From positions 1 to 34,280 of the forward strand of contig CAMIVR010000048.1 of assembly GCA_946402065.1 (NCBI GenBank): 34,280 bases of DNA. Direction: 5' to 3'. Shown in pieces: positions 1 through 8,489 of the stretch. A model generated the notes under the pieces. It saw only the letters and a program-made list of their open reading frames with translations. It made no database searches and had not been told where the DNA came from. Position 1 is the stretch's first letter; every line of letters starts with the position of its first letter. Both the position numbers and the translations under genes were made by a program. Origin of the DNA: an uncultured Brevibacillus sp. Lineage in GTDB: Bacteria; Bacillota; Bacilli; Brevibacillales; Brevibacillaceae.

Positions 1-162
1 ACTGGGAATGATTTTTTTATAGCGTTCATTCCGGTTACCCGACGCGTATTTCCAGCGAATCGTTTGCCCGCCGTACTCCTGACAGGCCAACGCAACGAAA
101 TCGGTCGTCGTATCCTTCCGCAGCTTGTGTAAAAGCTCAATAATTCTCTCAGTCTCCCCCAT
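1..162 (-). CDS. GAF-like protein, N-terminal part only (possibly NreA-like)
   Basis: Only the first 54 codons are inside the window; the gene runs off the left edge. The ATG at 162 is preceded by a strong AAGGAGGGG ribosome binding site. The peptide contains DFVALA, a tryptophan-centred strand (TIRWKYASGN) and RYKKI. This resembles the first strands of small GAF proteins such as NreA, the nitrate receptor of the staphylococcal NreABC system, but the match is from memory and on a short stretch. It lies downstream of the haem-copper oxidase operon, with a hairpin between them, so it is probably not strictly co-transcribed. A link to respiration control would fit the neighbourhood but is inference. 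It could be any other GAF-fold signalling protein. Confidence 0.5.
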   Translation of the reverse strand, partial: MGETERIIELLHKLRKDTTTDFVALACQEYGGQTIRWKYASGNRNERYKKIIPS

Positions 163-213
163 ATCTTTCCCCTCCTTACGACAGTATTTCTCCTTGACGG
201 GTTAGAAAGCTCA

Positions 214-238
214 GCCTCGCCAAGTCGCTTGGCGAGGC
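214..238 (-). terminator. Hairpin terminator after the oxidase operon
   Basis: There is a perfect 11-bp inverted repeat (GCCTCGCCAAG / CTTGGCGAGGC) with a 3-base loop. It lies 40 bases after the stop of oxidase subunit I. The minus-strand tail after the stem is only moderately T-rich (GCTTTCT), so termination may be partial. Confidence 0.6.
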
Positions 239-278
239 CTGCAATGCGAAGATCATCTTTCTCGGATGAAAATGAAGG

Positions 279-1931
279 TTACCAGGTGCGAATGGTAGGA
301 GATCCGGGCGGCGCGTTCACGATCACATCGTAGATCGGATATGCGTAGGCCAGAAGGATCAGGACCGCAGAAATCGTAATCCAGAGCGGCCAGCGTTCCA
401 GAATCGGCGGTGTCGTATTGAACGCCGATGCCTCTTCGCCGATTGGATATTCCGTATATCCTTTCGGTGCGAAGAAACAAAGGTAGACGACGATACCGAC
501 CATGATGATTGCGGCGAAGAACAGGAAGTATCCGCCGATCGCAGCCAATTTTTGATACGGCATCCAGCCGAGCGCCGTCGGATCGCCGTTGTATTCAGCG
601 AGCGCAGTGCGGCGCGGCGCTCCGAGCAACCCGAGAAAGTGCATCGATCCGGACATGAAGAGCATCCCGACAATCCACAGCACGGTCTGGAAAATGCCCA
701 GGCGGTTAACCGCCGGTGTAACGACTCTGCCTGTCAAATTCGGCAGAAGCCAGTAGCTGATTCCGAAAAATGTCAAGGCGACAGCCGTCGCAACCGTCAA
801 GTGGAAGTGACCGGTCACCCAAATCGTATTGTGTACGACTGCGTTCATTTGGTTACTCGCATTGATAATTCCGCCCGCACCGCCGGGAATGAAGCTGAGC
901 ATCCCGACCATCGGCGCAAAGAACCGCACATCTTTCCACGGCAGCTTTTTCAACCAGCCAAACAGGCCAACCCCGCCATTCTCCCGACCGCGACGCTCAA
1001 ACATGGCCAGAATGGAGAATGCAGTCATGAGTGACGGTACGACAACCGCCAGGGTCAGGATGACGTGGATGAACTTCCAGTGTGAGGAAACACCCGGCTC
1101 CATCAATTGATGGTGAAATCCTACAGGGATCGAAAACAGTACCAGCAGGATAAACGACAAGCGGGCAAGGGCATCGCTGAATATTTTGCCGCCGATGACT
1201 TTGGGCATGATTACATACCAGGCGATGTAGGCCGGCATCAGCCAGAAGTAGACGAGCGGATGACCGAAGTACCAGAAGAGCGTCCGGCTAAGCAGCACAT
1301 TGATCGTCGGAACCCAGCCGAGCGACCAGGGAATGAGCTGGAACAGCACCTCTGCCGCCACGCCCAGGGTGGCGATTTGCCACAGCACCATCGTACAAAC
1401 GGCCATGAAGGCAAACAGCGGTGAACGCGCCTTGTTGTTTTGCTTGCGCCATCTTGCGTAGGCGGCAAAGATCGCAAAACCGCCAAACCAGCTGCCGACG
1501 ACGATCAAGGCCGCACTGATATAGAAAAACGGCGAGGCTTTTAACGGTGCGTAAAAGGTATACAGTACAGAAGCGTTATTTTGCAAAATGGTGACAGTCG
1601 CGATCACTGTTCCCACAGTCATCAGGACCCAGCCGATCCAGCCCAGCTTCAACTCCAGAGGCGATAGGCCGTCTGTCGTCTTGGCTACGCCGGAGAGCAA
1701 AAAGCCGACGATGAAGAATGTCGTAAACACCAATCCCATCAGGACACCATGTGCCGTCAAAATCTGATAGTAGTTGACTCCGCTAGGCAGCGTCAGCATT
1801 CCCCCGCGCACCAACCCCTGCAAAACCCCTGCGAGGGCGGCGACAGCAAATGCGACAAACGCGATCAAAATAAAAGACAGACTCAGTACAGACGAACTGC
1901 GGTCTATTTGTTTAGACGTCATCTCCGTCAC
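279..1931 (-). CDS. cbaA: ba3-type (B-family) haem-copper oxidase subunit I
   Basis: This is the catalytic membrane subunit of a B-family haem-copper oxidase, which reduces O2 (or, in some relatives, NO) with electrons from subunit II. The 550 residues carry the expected ligands: H61 (LTAHGVLMG) for low-spin haem, H224 with Y228 (HPLVYFW) for CuB and the cross-linked tyrosine, H273/H274 (FHHQ) for CuB, and H375/H377 (TGHFHL) for the two haems. The sequence reads close to the Thermus ba3 subunit I along its whole length. The third gene of a IIa-II-I operon, it starts 13 bases after the stop of subunit II. The listed start is GTG with AAGGA six bases upstream; an ATG three codons later (1922) is equally possible. 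One point is odd: the Thermus protein has HHQFADPG, while here it is HHQLMEPG, with Glu at 278. The tyrosine at H+4 favours an O2 reductase over a NO reductase. Confidence 0.93.
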   Translation of the reverse strand: MTEMTSKQIDRSSSVLSLSFILIAFVAFAVAALAGVLQGLVRGGMLTLPSGVNYYQILTAHGVLMGLVFTTFFIVGFLLSGVAKTTDGLSPLELKLGWIGWVLMTVGTVIATVTILQNNASVLYTFYAPLKASPFFYISAALIVVGSWFGGFAIFAAYARWRKQNNKARSPLFAFMAVCTMVLWQIATLGVAAEVLFQLIPWSLGWVPTINVLLSRTLFWYFGHPLVYFWLMPAYIAWYVIMPKVIGGKIFSDALARLSFILLVLFSIPVGFHHQLMEPGVSSHWKFIHVILTLAVVVPSLMTAFSILAMFERRGRENGGVGLFGWLKKLPWKDVRFFAPMVGMLSFIPGGAGGIINASNQMNAVVHNTIWVTGHFHLTVATAVALTFFGISYWLLPNLTGRVVTPAVNRLGIFQTVLWIVGMLFMSGSMHFLGLLGAPRRTALAEYNGDPTALGWMPYQKLAAIGGYFLFFAAIIMVGIVVYLCFFAPKGYTEYPIGEEASAFNTTPPILERWPLWITISAVLILLAYAYPIYDVIVNAPPGSPTIRTW

Positions 1932-1944
1932 ATCCTTTCCTTCA

Positions 1945-2412
1945 TTACTTTACGATCAAATGAGTAGCCATCAGTTCATGTGCCGCTCCGCAGTACTCGT
2001 TGCACAAAATCAAATACTCTCCCGGCTGATCAAACGTATGTGTCGTTGAATTGATATAGCCCGGCAAAACCATCATGTTGACGTCCGTCCCGGGTATTTG
2101 CAGCCCGTGTACCACGTCTTTGCTCGTCGCATGGAAGTTGATCGTCGAACCGACCGGCACTTCCAGGTTTGCCGGTGCGTACCCGAACGTAAATGCGGTC
2201 ATGTTCAGGTCGTACTCTTTCTCGGAAATCTGCTTCAAGCCCGGCTTGTCAAACGGCGGTGTCTGGTCCACCTTGGTCACATCGATGACTCGCATGTCGC
2301 TTGGCGGCATCATGCCCATGTGAAACGAATTGATACCGAGAATGATGATAAACAGAATGAGTGCACCGCCACCAAGCATCAGCCAAATTTTTTCATATCT
2401 ATGCAAATGCAT
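1945..2412 (-). CDS. cbaB: ba3-type oxidase subunit II, CuA domain
   Basis: This 155-residue protein accepts electrons into a binuclear CuA centre and passes them to subunit I. It has one N-terminal membrane helix (about residues 9-29) and an outward-facing cupredoxin domain. All CuA ligands are visible: H102 (VVHGLQ), C137, C141, H145 and M148 in CNEYCGAAHELM, with E139 between the cysteines. The short length and single helix are typical of B-family oxidases, while A-family subunit II has two helices. It lies between subunit IIa (2446-2595) and subunit I (279-1931). There is no fused cytochrome c domain, so the electron donor is a separate protein or quinol-linked enzyme not seen in this window. 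Confidence 0.93.
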   Translation of the reverse strand: MHLHRYEKIWLMLGGGALILFIIILGINSFHMGMMPPSDMRVIDVTKVDQTPPFDKPGLKQISEKEYDLNMTAFTFGYAPANLEVPVGSTINFHATSKDVVHGLQIPGTDVNMMVLPGYINSTTHTFDQPGEYLILCNEYCGAAHELMATHLIVK

Positions 2413-2445
2413 CTGTATCCCTCCAATCTTTTCCTTTTCTCCGGC

Positions 2446-2595
2446 TTACTTGCGAGCGATGAACAGAAAGAAAACAAGCAGCCAGGTAACGACGATAAAC
2501 GCTCCCAGCAGGAGAACCGAGACAAACGTCCCCTTCAGGGATTTCTCCTTGTTGATTTCCGGCTTTTTGGAACTGACCAATTCAGGTTTTCCCAT
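2446..2595 (-). CDS. cbaD: ba3-type oxidase small subunit IIa
   Basis: This is a 49-residue protein with a basic N-terminus (MGKPELVSSKKPEINKEK) followed by one hydrophobic helix (about residues 24-46) and a short basic end. The ATG at 2595 has an AAGGAGGGTCAA ribosome binding site. It is the first gene of the operon, just ahead of the CuA subunit, which matches the IIa-II-I order of ba3 oxidases. Subunit IIa supplies a helix that A-family oxidases carry as part of subunit II. Assignment rests on size, one-helix topology and position. Confidence 0.82.
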   Translation of the reverse strand: MGKPELVSSKKPEINKEKSLKGTFVSVLLLGAFIVVTWLLVFFLFIARK

Positions 2596-2647
2596 TCATT
2601 TGACCCTCCTTGTCCACGGTCAAGCGCCCATGTGAACGACCGACCGC

Positions 2648-2675
2648 TGATCTATTTTCATTGTAAAATAGATCA
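2648..2675 (-). promoter_or_regulatory. Inverted repeat over the -10 of the oxidase operon promoter
   Basis: There is a perfect 11-bp inverted repeat (TGATCTATTTT / AAAATAGATCA) with a 6-base spacer. Read on the minus strand, the centre contains TACAAT (2665-2660), a good -10 element, giving a predicted start near 2653 and a leader of about 58 bases. No good -35 is found 16-18 bases upstream, so this is either an activated promoter or one gated by a repressor bound over the -10. The regulator is unknown. Confidence 0.5.
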
Positions 2676-2688
2676 TTCGGCCGGTAAG

Positions 2689-2723
2689 TCGGGGAAAACC
2701 CCGATCATGTTCGGGAAATCCCC
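2689..2723. promoter_or_regulatory. Two tandem GGGGAAAACCCC-type boxes, candidate activator sites
   Basis: TCGGGGAAAACCCCGA (2689-2704) is a perfect 6-bp inverted repeat around AAAA. TCGGGAAATCCCC (2711-2723) is a close second copy. Their centres are about 21 bp apart, two helical turns, and lie at roughly -43 and -64 from the predicted oxidase start. That is where an activator would sit at a promoter lacking a -35. They could also serve the divergent MFS gene. Confidence 0.4.
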
Positions 2724-2850
2724 TGAATTGTTCAGATTTACTCCCTAGTTGTGAAGAAACCGTGAAAACAGGCGGGGCTGTACATTTTTGGATGTTCCGG
2801 TGAATTTTCGGGGATGATAAGGCAAAACACTGTCAAAGGGAGGAAAACGG

Positions 2851-4473
2851 GTGGAACATTTATCCATACAGCGCAAAGTCACGATCATGATCGCCATCAT
2901 GGCAGCGATGCTGTTTGCCTCTGTCAACCAAACGATTGTCGGTACCGCCCTGCCGCGGATTATCGCCAAGCTCGGCGGGATGGAATACTACAGCTGGGTC
3001 TTTACCATCTACATGCTCACCTCAAGCATTACGACGATTCTCGTCGGCAGGCTCTCTGATATTTATGGGCGAAAGCCATTTATTCTGATCGGGATTGGCA
3101 TATTCGTGCTCGGTTCCTTCCTCTCCGGAACCTCGACAAATATTCTCGAGCTGATTTTATATCGCGGCATCCAAGGGTTGGGCAGCGGGATGATCATGTC
3201 CACGTCCTTTACGGCGATTGGCGACCTGTTTTCTCCACGCGAGCGGGGCAAATGGCAAGGCTTGATGAGCGGCGTCTTCGGCGTATCCAGCGTGTTCGGG
3301 CCCGTGCTTGGCGGATACATCGTCGACCAGCTGGAGTGGCACTGGGTGTTCTGGGTCTTCCTGCCGCTCGGTATCGTCGCCTTCCTGATGATCATGATGA
3401 TGTTTCCCAAAGTCGAGCAAAAGGAAAAGGAACCGATCGATGCCTTCGGTTCCCTCTTTTTAGTGCTGACGATCGTGCCGACCCTTCTTGCGTTTTCCTG
3501 GGCCGGCACAAAGTACGCCTGGACATCCGCGCCGATCCTCATCCTGTTCGCCGGAGCGATCGTGTCCCTGGTCATTTTCATCTTCGTGGAGCTGAAAGTG
3601 ACAGCTACGGTGCTGACGATGTTTTTGTTTACGAACAGCATTTTCACCATCTCCAACCTGATCGGCTTCACCCTGAGCGTCGGGATGTTTGGCGCGATCA
3701 TGTACATGCCGTTCTTCATCCAGGGCGTGCTTGGCCAGTCAGCTACTCACTCCAGCTACATCATGATCCCGATGACGCTGAGTCTTGTCGTCGGCAGCGC
3801 TTTAAGCGGGCAAATCATCTCGCGGACAGGCAAGTACAAGCTGCTGGCGCTCATCGGCCTGATCCTGACCTTTGTGGGGATTTACATGATGTCGAAAATG
3901 ACTGCGGAGACGACTACCCTGCACACCATCGTAAACAACATCACCGTCGGCTTCGGCCTGGGCATCTCGATGCCGGTCTTTACGCTCACCGTGCAAAATG
4001 CCGTCGAGCGCAATTTTTTAGGGGTAGCGACCGCTTCCTCGCAATTTGTCCGTTCGCTTGGCGGCACGGTCGGGGTGTCGATCATGGGCACTGTCATGGC
4101 TCAGCGCATGGCTTCGAAAATGAGCCAATTCACCTCTACCCTGGACGGCAGTGTCGATCCGCAGCTAATGGGCCAGTTCACTGCTTTGATGAATCCGCAA
4201 GTCTTGCTGGATGCGGCCAAGCTGGAGCAGCTGCGAGCGTCGTTGCCGCCAGAGGCGCACGACCTGTTCAACCAGATTATTGTACTGCTGCGCGATGCCC
4301 TGGGCTTTGCACTGGAAGGCGTCTTTTTGAGCGGGGCGTTGACGATGGCGCTCGCGATTGTGCTGGCCCTGTTCTTACAAGAAATTCCGCTGCGCGGCGG
4401 GCCGGAGAAACGCAAAAAAGCAGAGAAACCGGCGGTCGTTGAGCCACTCTTGAATTCGAAAGTAAAAACCTGA
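2851..4473 (+). CDS. DHA2-family MFS multidrug efflux transporter
   Basis: This 540-residue protein has about 14 membrane helices and is probably a proton-driven exporter of the EmrB/QacA (DHA2) type. Motif A is GRLSDIYGRKP near residue 70, and the antiporter motif C (GVFGVSSVFGPVLGGY) lies near residues 140-157. The long loop after helix 13, rich in polar residues, and the charged tail (GPEKRKKAEKP) are typical of the group. The start is GTG at 2851 with AAGGGAGG seven bases upstream. It is divergent from the oxidase operon and faces the M3 peptidase gene tail to tail. No strong terminator follows. Substrate cannot be predicted, and no adjacent TetR or MarR gene is present in the window. Confidence 0.9.
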   Translation: MEHLSIQRKVTIMIAIMAAMLFASVNQTIVGTALPRIIAKLGGMEYYSWVFTIYMLTSSITTILVGRLSDIYGRKPFILIGIGIFVLGSFLSGTSTNILELILYRGIQGLGSGMIMSTSFTAIGDLFSPRERGKWQGLMSGVFGVSSVFGPVLGGYIVDQLEWHWVFWVFLPLGIVAFLMIMMMFPKVEQKEKEPIDAFGSLFLVLTIVPTLLAFSWAGTKYAWTSAPILILFAGAIVSLVIFIFVELKVTATVLTMFLFTNSIFTISNLIGFTLSVGMFGAIMYMPFFIQGVLGQSATHSSYIMIPMTLSLVVGSALSGQIISRTGKYKLLALIGLILTFVGIYMMSKMTAETTTLHTIVNNITVGFGLGISMPVFTLTVQNAVERNFLGVATASSQFVRSLGGTVGVSIMGTVMAQRMASKMSQFTSTLDGSVDPQLMGQFTALMNPQVLLDAAKLEQLRASLPPEAHDLFNQIIVLLRDALGFALEGVFLSGALTMALAIVLALFLQEIPLRGGPEKRKKAEKPAVVEPLLNSKVKT

Positions 4474-4624
4474 GGTATCTGCAGATCAGATGTCATCCAC
4501 ACCGTTTTTTCGCGGAAATCCGTGCGTTTTCCCGTTTTCGGCGGCAGTGCGGGATACCCTGCATAGACAAATCCGAGCAATGCTGTTACTGGCTTCAGCA
4601 GTCTCGCTTGGCTGTCGCCATTAT

Positions 4625-6409
4625 TTACGTCAAGCGCAGGAACTCGTCAATATCGGCGAGGGTCAGATTCACTGCCGCCTGCCAGAATTCCGGTTTGGAA
4701 ATATCGACGCCCAAGTGCTTTTCAGCCAGCTCCTCTACTGTCATGCGGGCCGTGTCGCGCAAGAGATCGACGTATTTCTGCTCAAAGGCCGGGCCTTCTT
4801 GCAGCGCACGGGCGTAGATGCTCAAGCTGAACAGATAGCCGAACGTGTACGGAAAGTTGTAAAACGGATACGACGTGATGTAAAAGTGCAGCTTTGACGC
4901 CCAGAAGTGCGGATGGTAGCTGGACAGCGCATCGCGAAACGCGGTTTTTTGCGCATCGACCATCAGCTCGTTGAGTGCCGCTGCCGGAACCAGCCCTTTT
5001 TTCCGCTGCTCGTAGAAATTTTGCTCGAAAAGTACCCGGGCATGGATATTCATGAAGAAAGCGACGGTATTCTGGATTTTATCCTCCAGGAGCACAATCC
5101 GCTCCTCGTCTGTAGCAGCCGCTTTGACTGCTGCGTCCGAGACGATCATCTCGGCAAAGGTCGAAGCGGTTTCGGCGACGTTCATGGCGTAGGATTGGAC
5201 CATCTGCGGCAGGTCGTTCATCACATGCTGATGATAGGCGTGCCCGAGCTCGTGCGCCAGTGTAGAGACGTTGGACGCATTGCCGGCATAGGTCATGAAA
5301 ATGCGCGTCTGTTTGCTGGCGGGAAAGCTGGTGCAGAAGCCGCCCGGACGTTTGCCGGGCCGATCCTCGGCTTCGATCCAGCGCTTTTCAAAGGCCATTT
5401 TGGCGAATTCAGCCATCTTTGGACTGAAGCGCTGAAACTGCTCGATAATAAAGGCAGCGCCCTCATCGTAGCTGATCTGCTTGGTCGTGCTGCCAATCGG
5501 CGCCGATACGTCAGTCCAACTGAGCTTCTCCACTCCGAGCAGCTTGGCTTTGCGCTCAAAGTAAGCGACCAGGCGGTCCTTGCTCTGGTCAATCGCTGTC
5601 CACATGGCGTCGAGCGTCGCTTGTGACATCCTGTTGATGTCGAGCGGTTCCTTCATTACCTGATCCCAGCCGCGATGGCGATAGAGCGCCAAACGGTAGC
5701 CGCCCAGATGGTTGAGCGCATGGGCGCACAGCTCGGCTGCGTCAGCCCAGGCCTTCTCCCACTTCTCCGCCATCTCGGCACGGATAGCCGGGTCGGGGCT
5801 GAGCATTTCGTTGGCTGCCTGACCGACGGAGAGCTGCTTCACGACGCCCTCGCGTTCAACCGGGATCGCAATCCGTCCGACAATCGTGTTGTACAATTCC
5901 TGCCAGGCATGATAGCCATCGATCGCCAGGTCGTTGGCGAGAATCTCCTGCTCGACGGGCAGCTTTTCTTTGGCCCGTCTGCGCCGCTCGTTCAACGGGA
6001 ATGCGATCGGCTGCAATGCCTCGCTTGCGATCAGGCTCTGCCACGTCTCATCAGGCACACGCAACAGCTGCTCCTCCCACTTGTTCAGCACAGCGGAGTA
6101 GGCTGCGGAGAGCTTTAGCAGCCTGCCGGTCAACAGCTTGGCTGCCTCGTCCTTTACATTTTGCGCAGTCAGGCAGCTCGTGAACGAGCCGGCCTCTTTC
6201 AGCCGCATCGAAATGCTCTGCATGCCTTCCAGCAAACCGCTCCACGAGGCGACACTCGGTTCGGCTTCCTCGCCAGCGCGAACCTGTTCAGCCAGTGCGT
6301 TTATATCGGATTCCAACTGATGGAGAAAAGCGTCAAAAGCTTCCGACCCGCTTCCTCCCTGAAAAATGCTGTCCAAATTCCATACCGGGGTATAATGCTC
6401 CGTATGCAT
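4625..6409 (-). CDS. M3-family oligoendopeptidase (PepF-like)
   Basis: This is a cytoplasmic zinc metallopeptidase of 594 residues that cuts short peptides. The zinc site is HELGH at residues 386-390, with the third ligand in NVAETAS (E413), 26 residues after the catalytic glutamate, as in the M3 family. The N-terminal part is the helical oligopeptidase F-type domain, and no signal peptide is seen. The ATG at 6409 is chosen because GGGAGGG sits eight bases upstream and the protein then begins HTEHYTPVWNLDSIF, typical of the family; in-frame codons further upstream lack a site. It is a stand-alone gene between the MFS gene (convergent) and the IclR operon (same strand). Its natural role is probably peptide turnover. 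Confidence 0.93.
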   Translation of the reverse strand: MHTEHYTPVWNLDSIFQGGSGSEAFDAFLHQLESDINALAEQVRAGEEAEPSVASWSGLLEGMQSISMRLKEAGSFTSCLTAQNVKDEAAKLLTGRLLKLSAAYSAVLNKWEEQLLRVPDETWQSLIASEALQPIAFPLNERRRRAKEKLPVEQEILANDLAIDGYHAWQELYNTIVGRIAIPVEREGVVKQLSVGQAANEMLSPDPAIRAEMAEKWEKAWADAAELCAHALNHLGGYRLALYRHRGWDQVMKEPLDINRMSQATLDAMWTAIDQSKDRLVAYFERKAKLLGVEKLSWTDVSAPIGSTTKQISYDEGAAFIIEQFQRFSPKMAEFAKMAFEKRWIEAEDRPGKRPGGFCTSFPASKQTRIFMTYAGNASNVSTLAHELGHAYHQHVMNDLPQMVQSYAMNVAETASTFAEMIVSDAAVKAAATDEERIVLLEDKIQNTVAFFMNIHARVLFEQNFYEQRKKGLVPAAALNELMVDAQKTAFRDALSSYHPHFWASKLHFYITSYPFYNFPYTFGYLFSLSIYARALQEGPAFEQKYVDLLRDTARMTVEELAEKHLGVDISKPEFWQAAVNLTLADIDEFLRLT

Positions 6410-6547
6410 TTTGCATCCCTCCCACGACATTGTAACGCAGAACAATGCCCACGCGCAAAGAAATAGCGAATGCCCGGCACATCAGCAGAGCGCTGGTTTA
6501 ATCGGCATCCGAGGACGCTATTGCCTCCCGGACCAGAAAGCATGCGC

Positions 6548-7336
6548 TCATGAGAGATGACGCATGATTTCTTGTGCTCCCAGCTTCAATCGCTCGATTA
6601 ATTGGTTGTAGCCTTTTAGCTCCATGCGCGTTGTCGGGCCGGAAATACTCACTGCCGCAATCAACTTGCCCGTTTTATCTCGCAACGGTACGGCAATGCA
6701 CGATAAGCCGTATTCGCACTCTTCTTTTTCCGTTGAATACCCGTCTGCCTGGATTTGTTCCTTTTGCGCGGAGAATTCGTCGTATGACGTAATCGTATTG
6801 GCTGTTCGCTTGTCTATTTTAATCGTATTAAAATAGTCTTTCCTTTCACTCTCCGGCATTTCGGCAAGATAGATTTTTCCCATGGCCGAATTGTACAAGG
6901 AGCACAAGGGAGGCAAGATGGATACGAGGATGGACGCCTCTCCTTGCTCACTGTGCAGGATAATGATTTGATTTTCATGAATGACCCCGATATTTATGGT
7001 TTCCCCCGTATCGGAAGACATTTTCTTCAGGACGGGTTTGGCAATGGACACCAGGTTGATGTCTTTTTTTACTTTCTGTCCGTAGTGGATGAGCGCTTTT
7101 CCGAGCTGGTATTTATTTTCATACAAGGGATCCCGCTCGACCATTCCCCATTTTTCCAATGTGCTCAGGATTCGAAAAATATTCGCTTTCGGCAACCCTA
7201 GATCTTTGGCAATCTGGGATGTACCGGCAGTGTCCTCTGAGTTGAGCAAGTAATCCATGATTTTCATCGCTCTGTCGACCATCGCTACGTTATAATGCGC
7301 TTCCCCATGCTCAAGATCCTTCACATCATCTTCCAT
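6548..7336 (-). CDS. IclR-family transcriptional regulator
   Basis: This 262-residue regulator has a winged helix-turn-helix at about residues 14-80 (VDRAMKIMDYLLN, TSQIAKDLGLPKANIFRILSTL) and an IclR effector domain at about 90-255 (ETINIGVIHENQIIILH, SAMGKIYLA, GLSCIAVPLRDKTGKLIAAVSISGP). The ATG at 7336 has AAGGTG seven bases upstream; a TTG further upstream is less likely. It is the last gene of the five-gene operon starting at 11733. Two TTGAAAC/GTTTCAA palindromes over that operon's promoter are its likely operators, giving autoregulation. IclR proteins usually respond to a small catabolic substrate or intermediate; the ligand here is unknown. Confidence 0.93.
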   Translation of the reverse strand: MEDDVKDLEHGEAHYNVAMVDRAMKIMDYLLNSEDTAGTSQIAKDLGLPKANIFRILSTLEKWGMVERDPLYENKYQLGKALIHYGQKVKKDINLVSIAKPVLKKMSSDTGETINIGVIHENQIIILHSEQGEASILVSILPPLCSLYNSAMGKIYLAEMPESERKDYFNTIKIDKRTANTITSYDEFSAQKEQIQADGYSTEKEECEYGLSCIAVPLRDKTGKLIAAVSISGPTTRMELKGYNQLIERLKLGAQEIMRHLS

Positions 7337-7381
7337 ATCGTTCACCTTCTTCCTCAACGCTTGTGCAGGCGATTCTCCCGC

Positions 7382-8467
7382 TCATTTTGAGACGAGCTGC
7401 ATGATTGTATTATAAAAGATATCCATTTCTTCTTCACTGCCGATGCTCACACGCAAATAGTTGTTGATGCGTGGCTGCTTGTAATATCTAGTCAGGATTC
7501 CCGCTTCCTTCAGTCGGTCATAGAGGTATTCGGCAGAAAAATCCGGATGGCTGACAAAAATAAAATTGCCTTTTGAATTCGTCAGGGTAAATCCTGCCTG
7601 TACCAGCTTACTGGATAACGCGTCGCGTGTCTGGATGATCCTGTTTCGGGTTTCCTCGAAATACTGTTTGTCCTTTACGGCAGCCGCACCACCGTACATG
7701 GCAAGTCGATCTACCGTATACGAATTGTACGAATTCTTGATTCTGTTCATCCCTTCAATCAGCGCTTCGTTTCCTATGGCAAAGCCAATTCTCAGACCGG
7801 CCAGCGAACGCGACTTGGAGAGGGTCTGCACGACAAGCAAATTATCGTATTTTCCGATCAGGCTTGCTGCCGTTTCACCGCCATAGTCGATATAGGCCTC
7901 ATCAATCAAAACGACCCCATCCCGATTGGCATCCACGAGCTTTTCAATCTCCGCCAGCTCCAGATAGTGACCGCTAGGCGGGTTGGGATTGGCCAGAACA
8001 ATGCCACCGTACACACTTCCCGGATGGTTATCCCGATAGTTTGCCCAGCGATAATCCCGAATGTCTACGCTGAAATCGTCTTTGATCGGCACTTCGATAA
8101 ATTCCGCTTCGAAATACCTGGCAAATGTGAAATAAAAATTGTAGGTAACGTCAGGACATAGGACTGCTTTACCGGCAAAAAAAGCGGCAAAGGCAAATGC
8201 CAGCACCTCATCTGAACCATTGCCTGCAAAAACGTTTTCGGCTTTGACATTGTATTGCTCCGCGAGGGCGCTCACGAGTACTTTTGCCTCAGGATCTGAA
8301 TACAGATTGAGTTTGGCTGCTTCCTCCTGAATCGCAGAAATGGCCATGGGAGAAGGGGAATAAGGGCTCTCATTGGTGTTCAGCTTAATGTACTTTTTGT
8401 CACTCGGTTGCTCACCGGGGGTGTATGGAACTGCTTGTACCGCTAGTTTACTATAATATTTGCTCAT
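7382..8467 (-). CDS. HisC-like class I/II aminotransferase
   Basis: This PLP enzyme of 361 residues belongs to the histidinol-phosphate aminotransferase group. It shows the N-terminal LNTNESPY signature (residues 29-36), GNGSDE (83-88), LANPNPPSG (158-166), IDEAY (188-192) and the PLP lysine K218 in TLSKSRSLAGLRIG. The start at 8467 follows GGGGTGAGAG. No other histidine gene is near, and the gene lies between a creatininase-family hydrolase and the IclR regulator. The enzyme therefore probably acts on a different amino or keto compound in this operon. HisC relatives also use aromatic amino acids. Calling it hisC would be over-reading. Confidence 0.88.
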   Translation of the reverse strand: MSKYYSKLAVQAVPYTPGEQPSDKKYIKLNTNESPYSPSPMAISAIQEEAAKLNLYSDPEAKVLVSALAEQYNVKAENVFAGNGSDEVLAFAFAAFFAGKAVLCPDVTYNFYFTFARYFEAEFIEVPIKDDFSVDIRDYRWANYRDNHPGSVYGGIVLANPNPPSGHYLELAEIEKLVDANRDGVVLIDEAYIDYGGETAASLIGKYDNLLVVQTLSKSRSLAGLRIGFAIGNEALIEGMNRIKNSYNSYTVDRLAMYGGAAAVKDKQYFEETRNRIIQTRDALSSKLVQAGFTLTNSKGNFIFVSHPDFSAEYLYDRLKEAGILTRYYKQPRINNYLRVSIGSEEEMDIFYNTIMQLVSK

Positions 8468-8489
8468 TTCTCTCTCACCCCTAATTTTT

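Noticed and set aside
3252-4442. 396-codon open frame inside the MFS gene
   Set aside because: It is in another frame of the MFS coding sequence and has an Arg/His/Ala-rich composition without any domain.
4574-4606. Hairpin between the MFS and M3 peptidase genes (CGAG, TGCTG / CAGCA, CTCG)
   Set aside because: The stem is interrupted and no T-tract follows on either strand, so it is not called a terminator.
7382-8467. Histidine biosynthesis operon
   Set aside because: Only a HisC-like aminotransferase is present; the neighbours are a permease, SDR, creatininase-family protein and IclR regulator.
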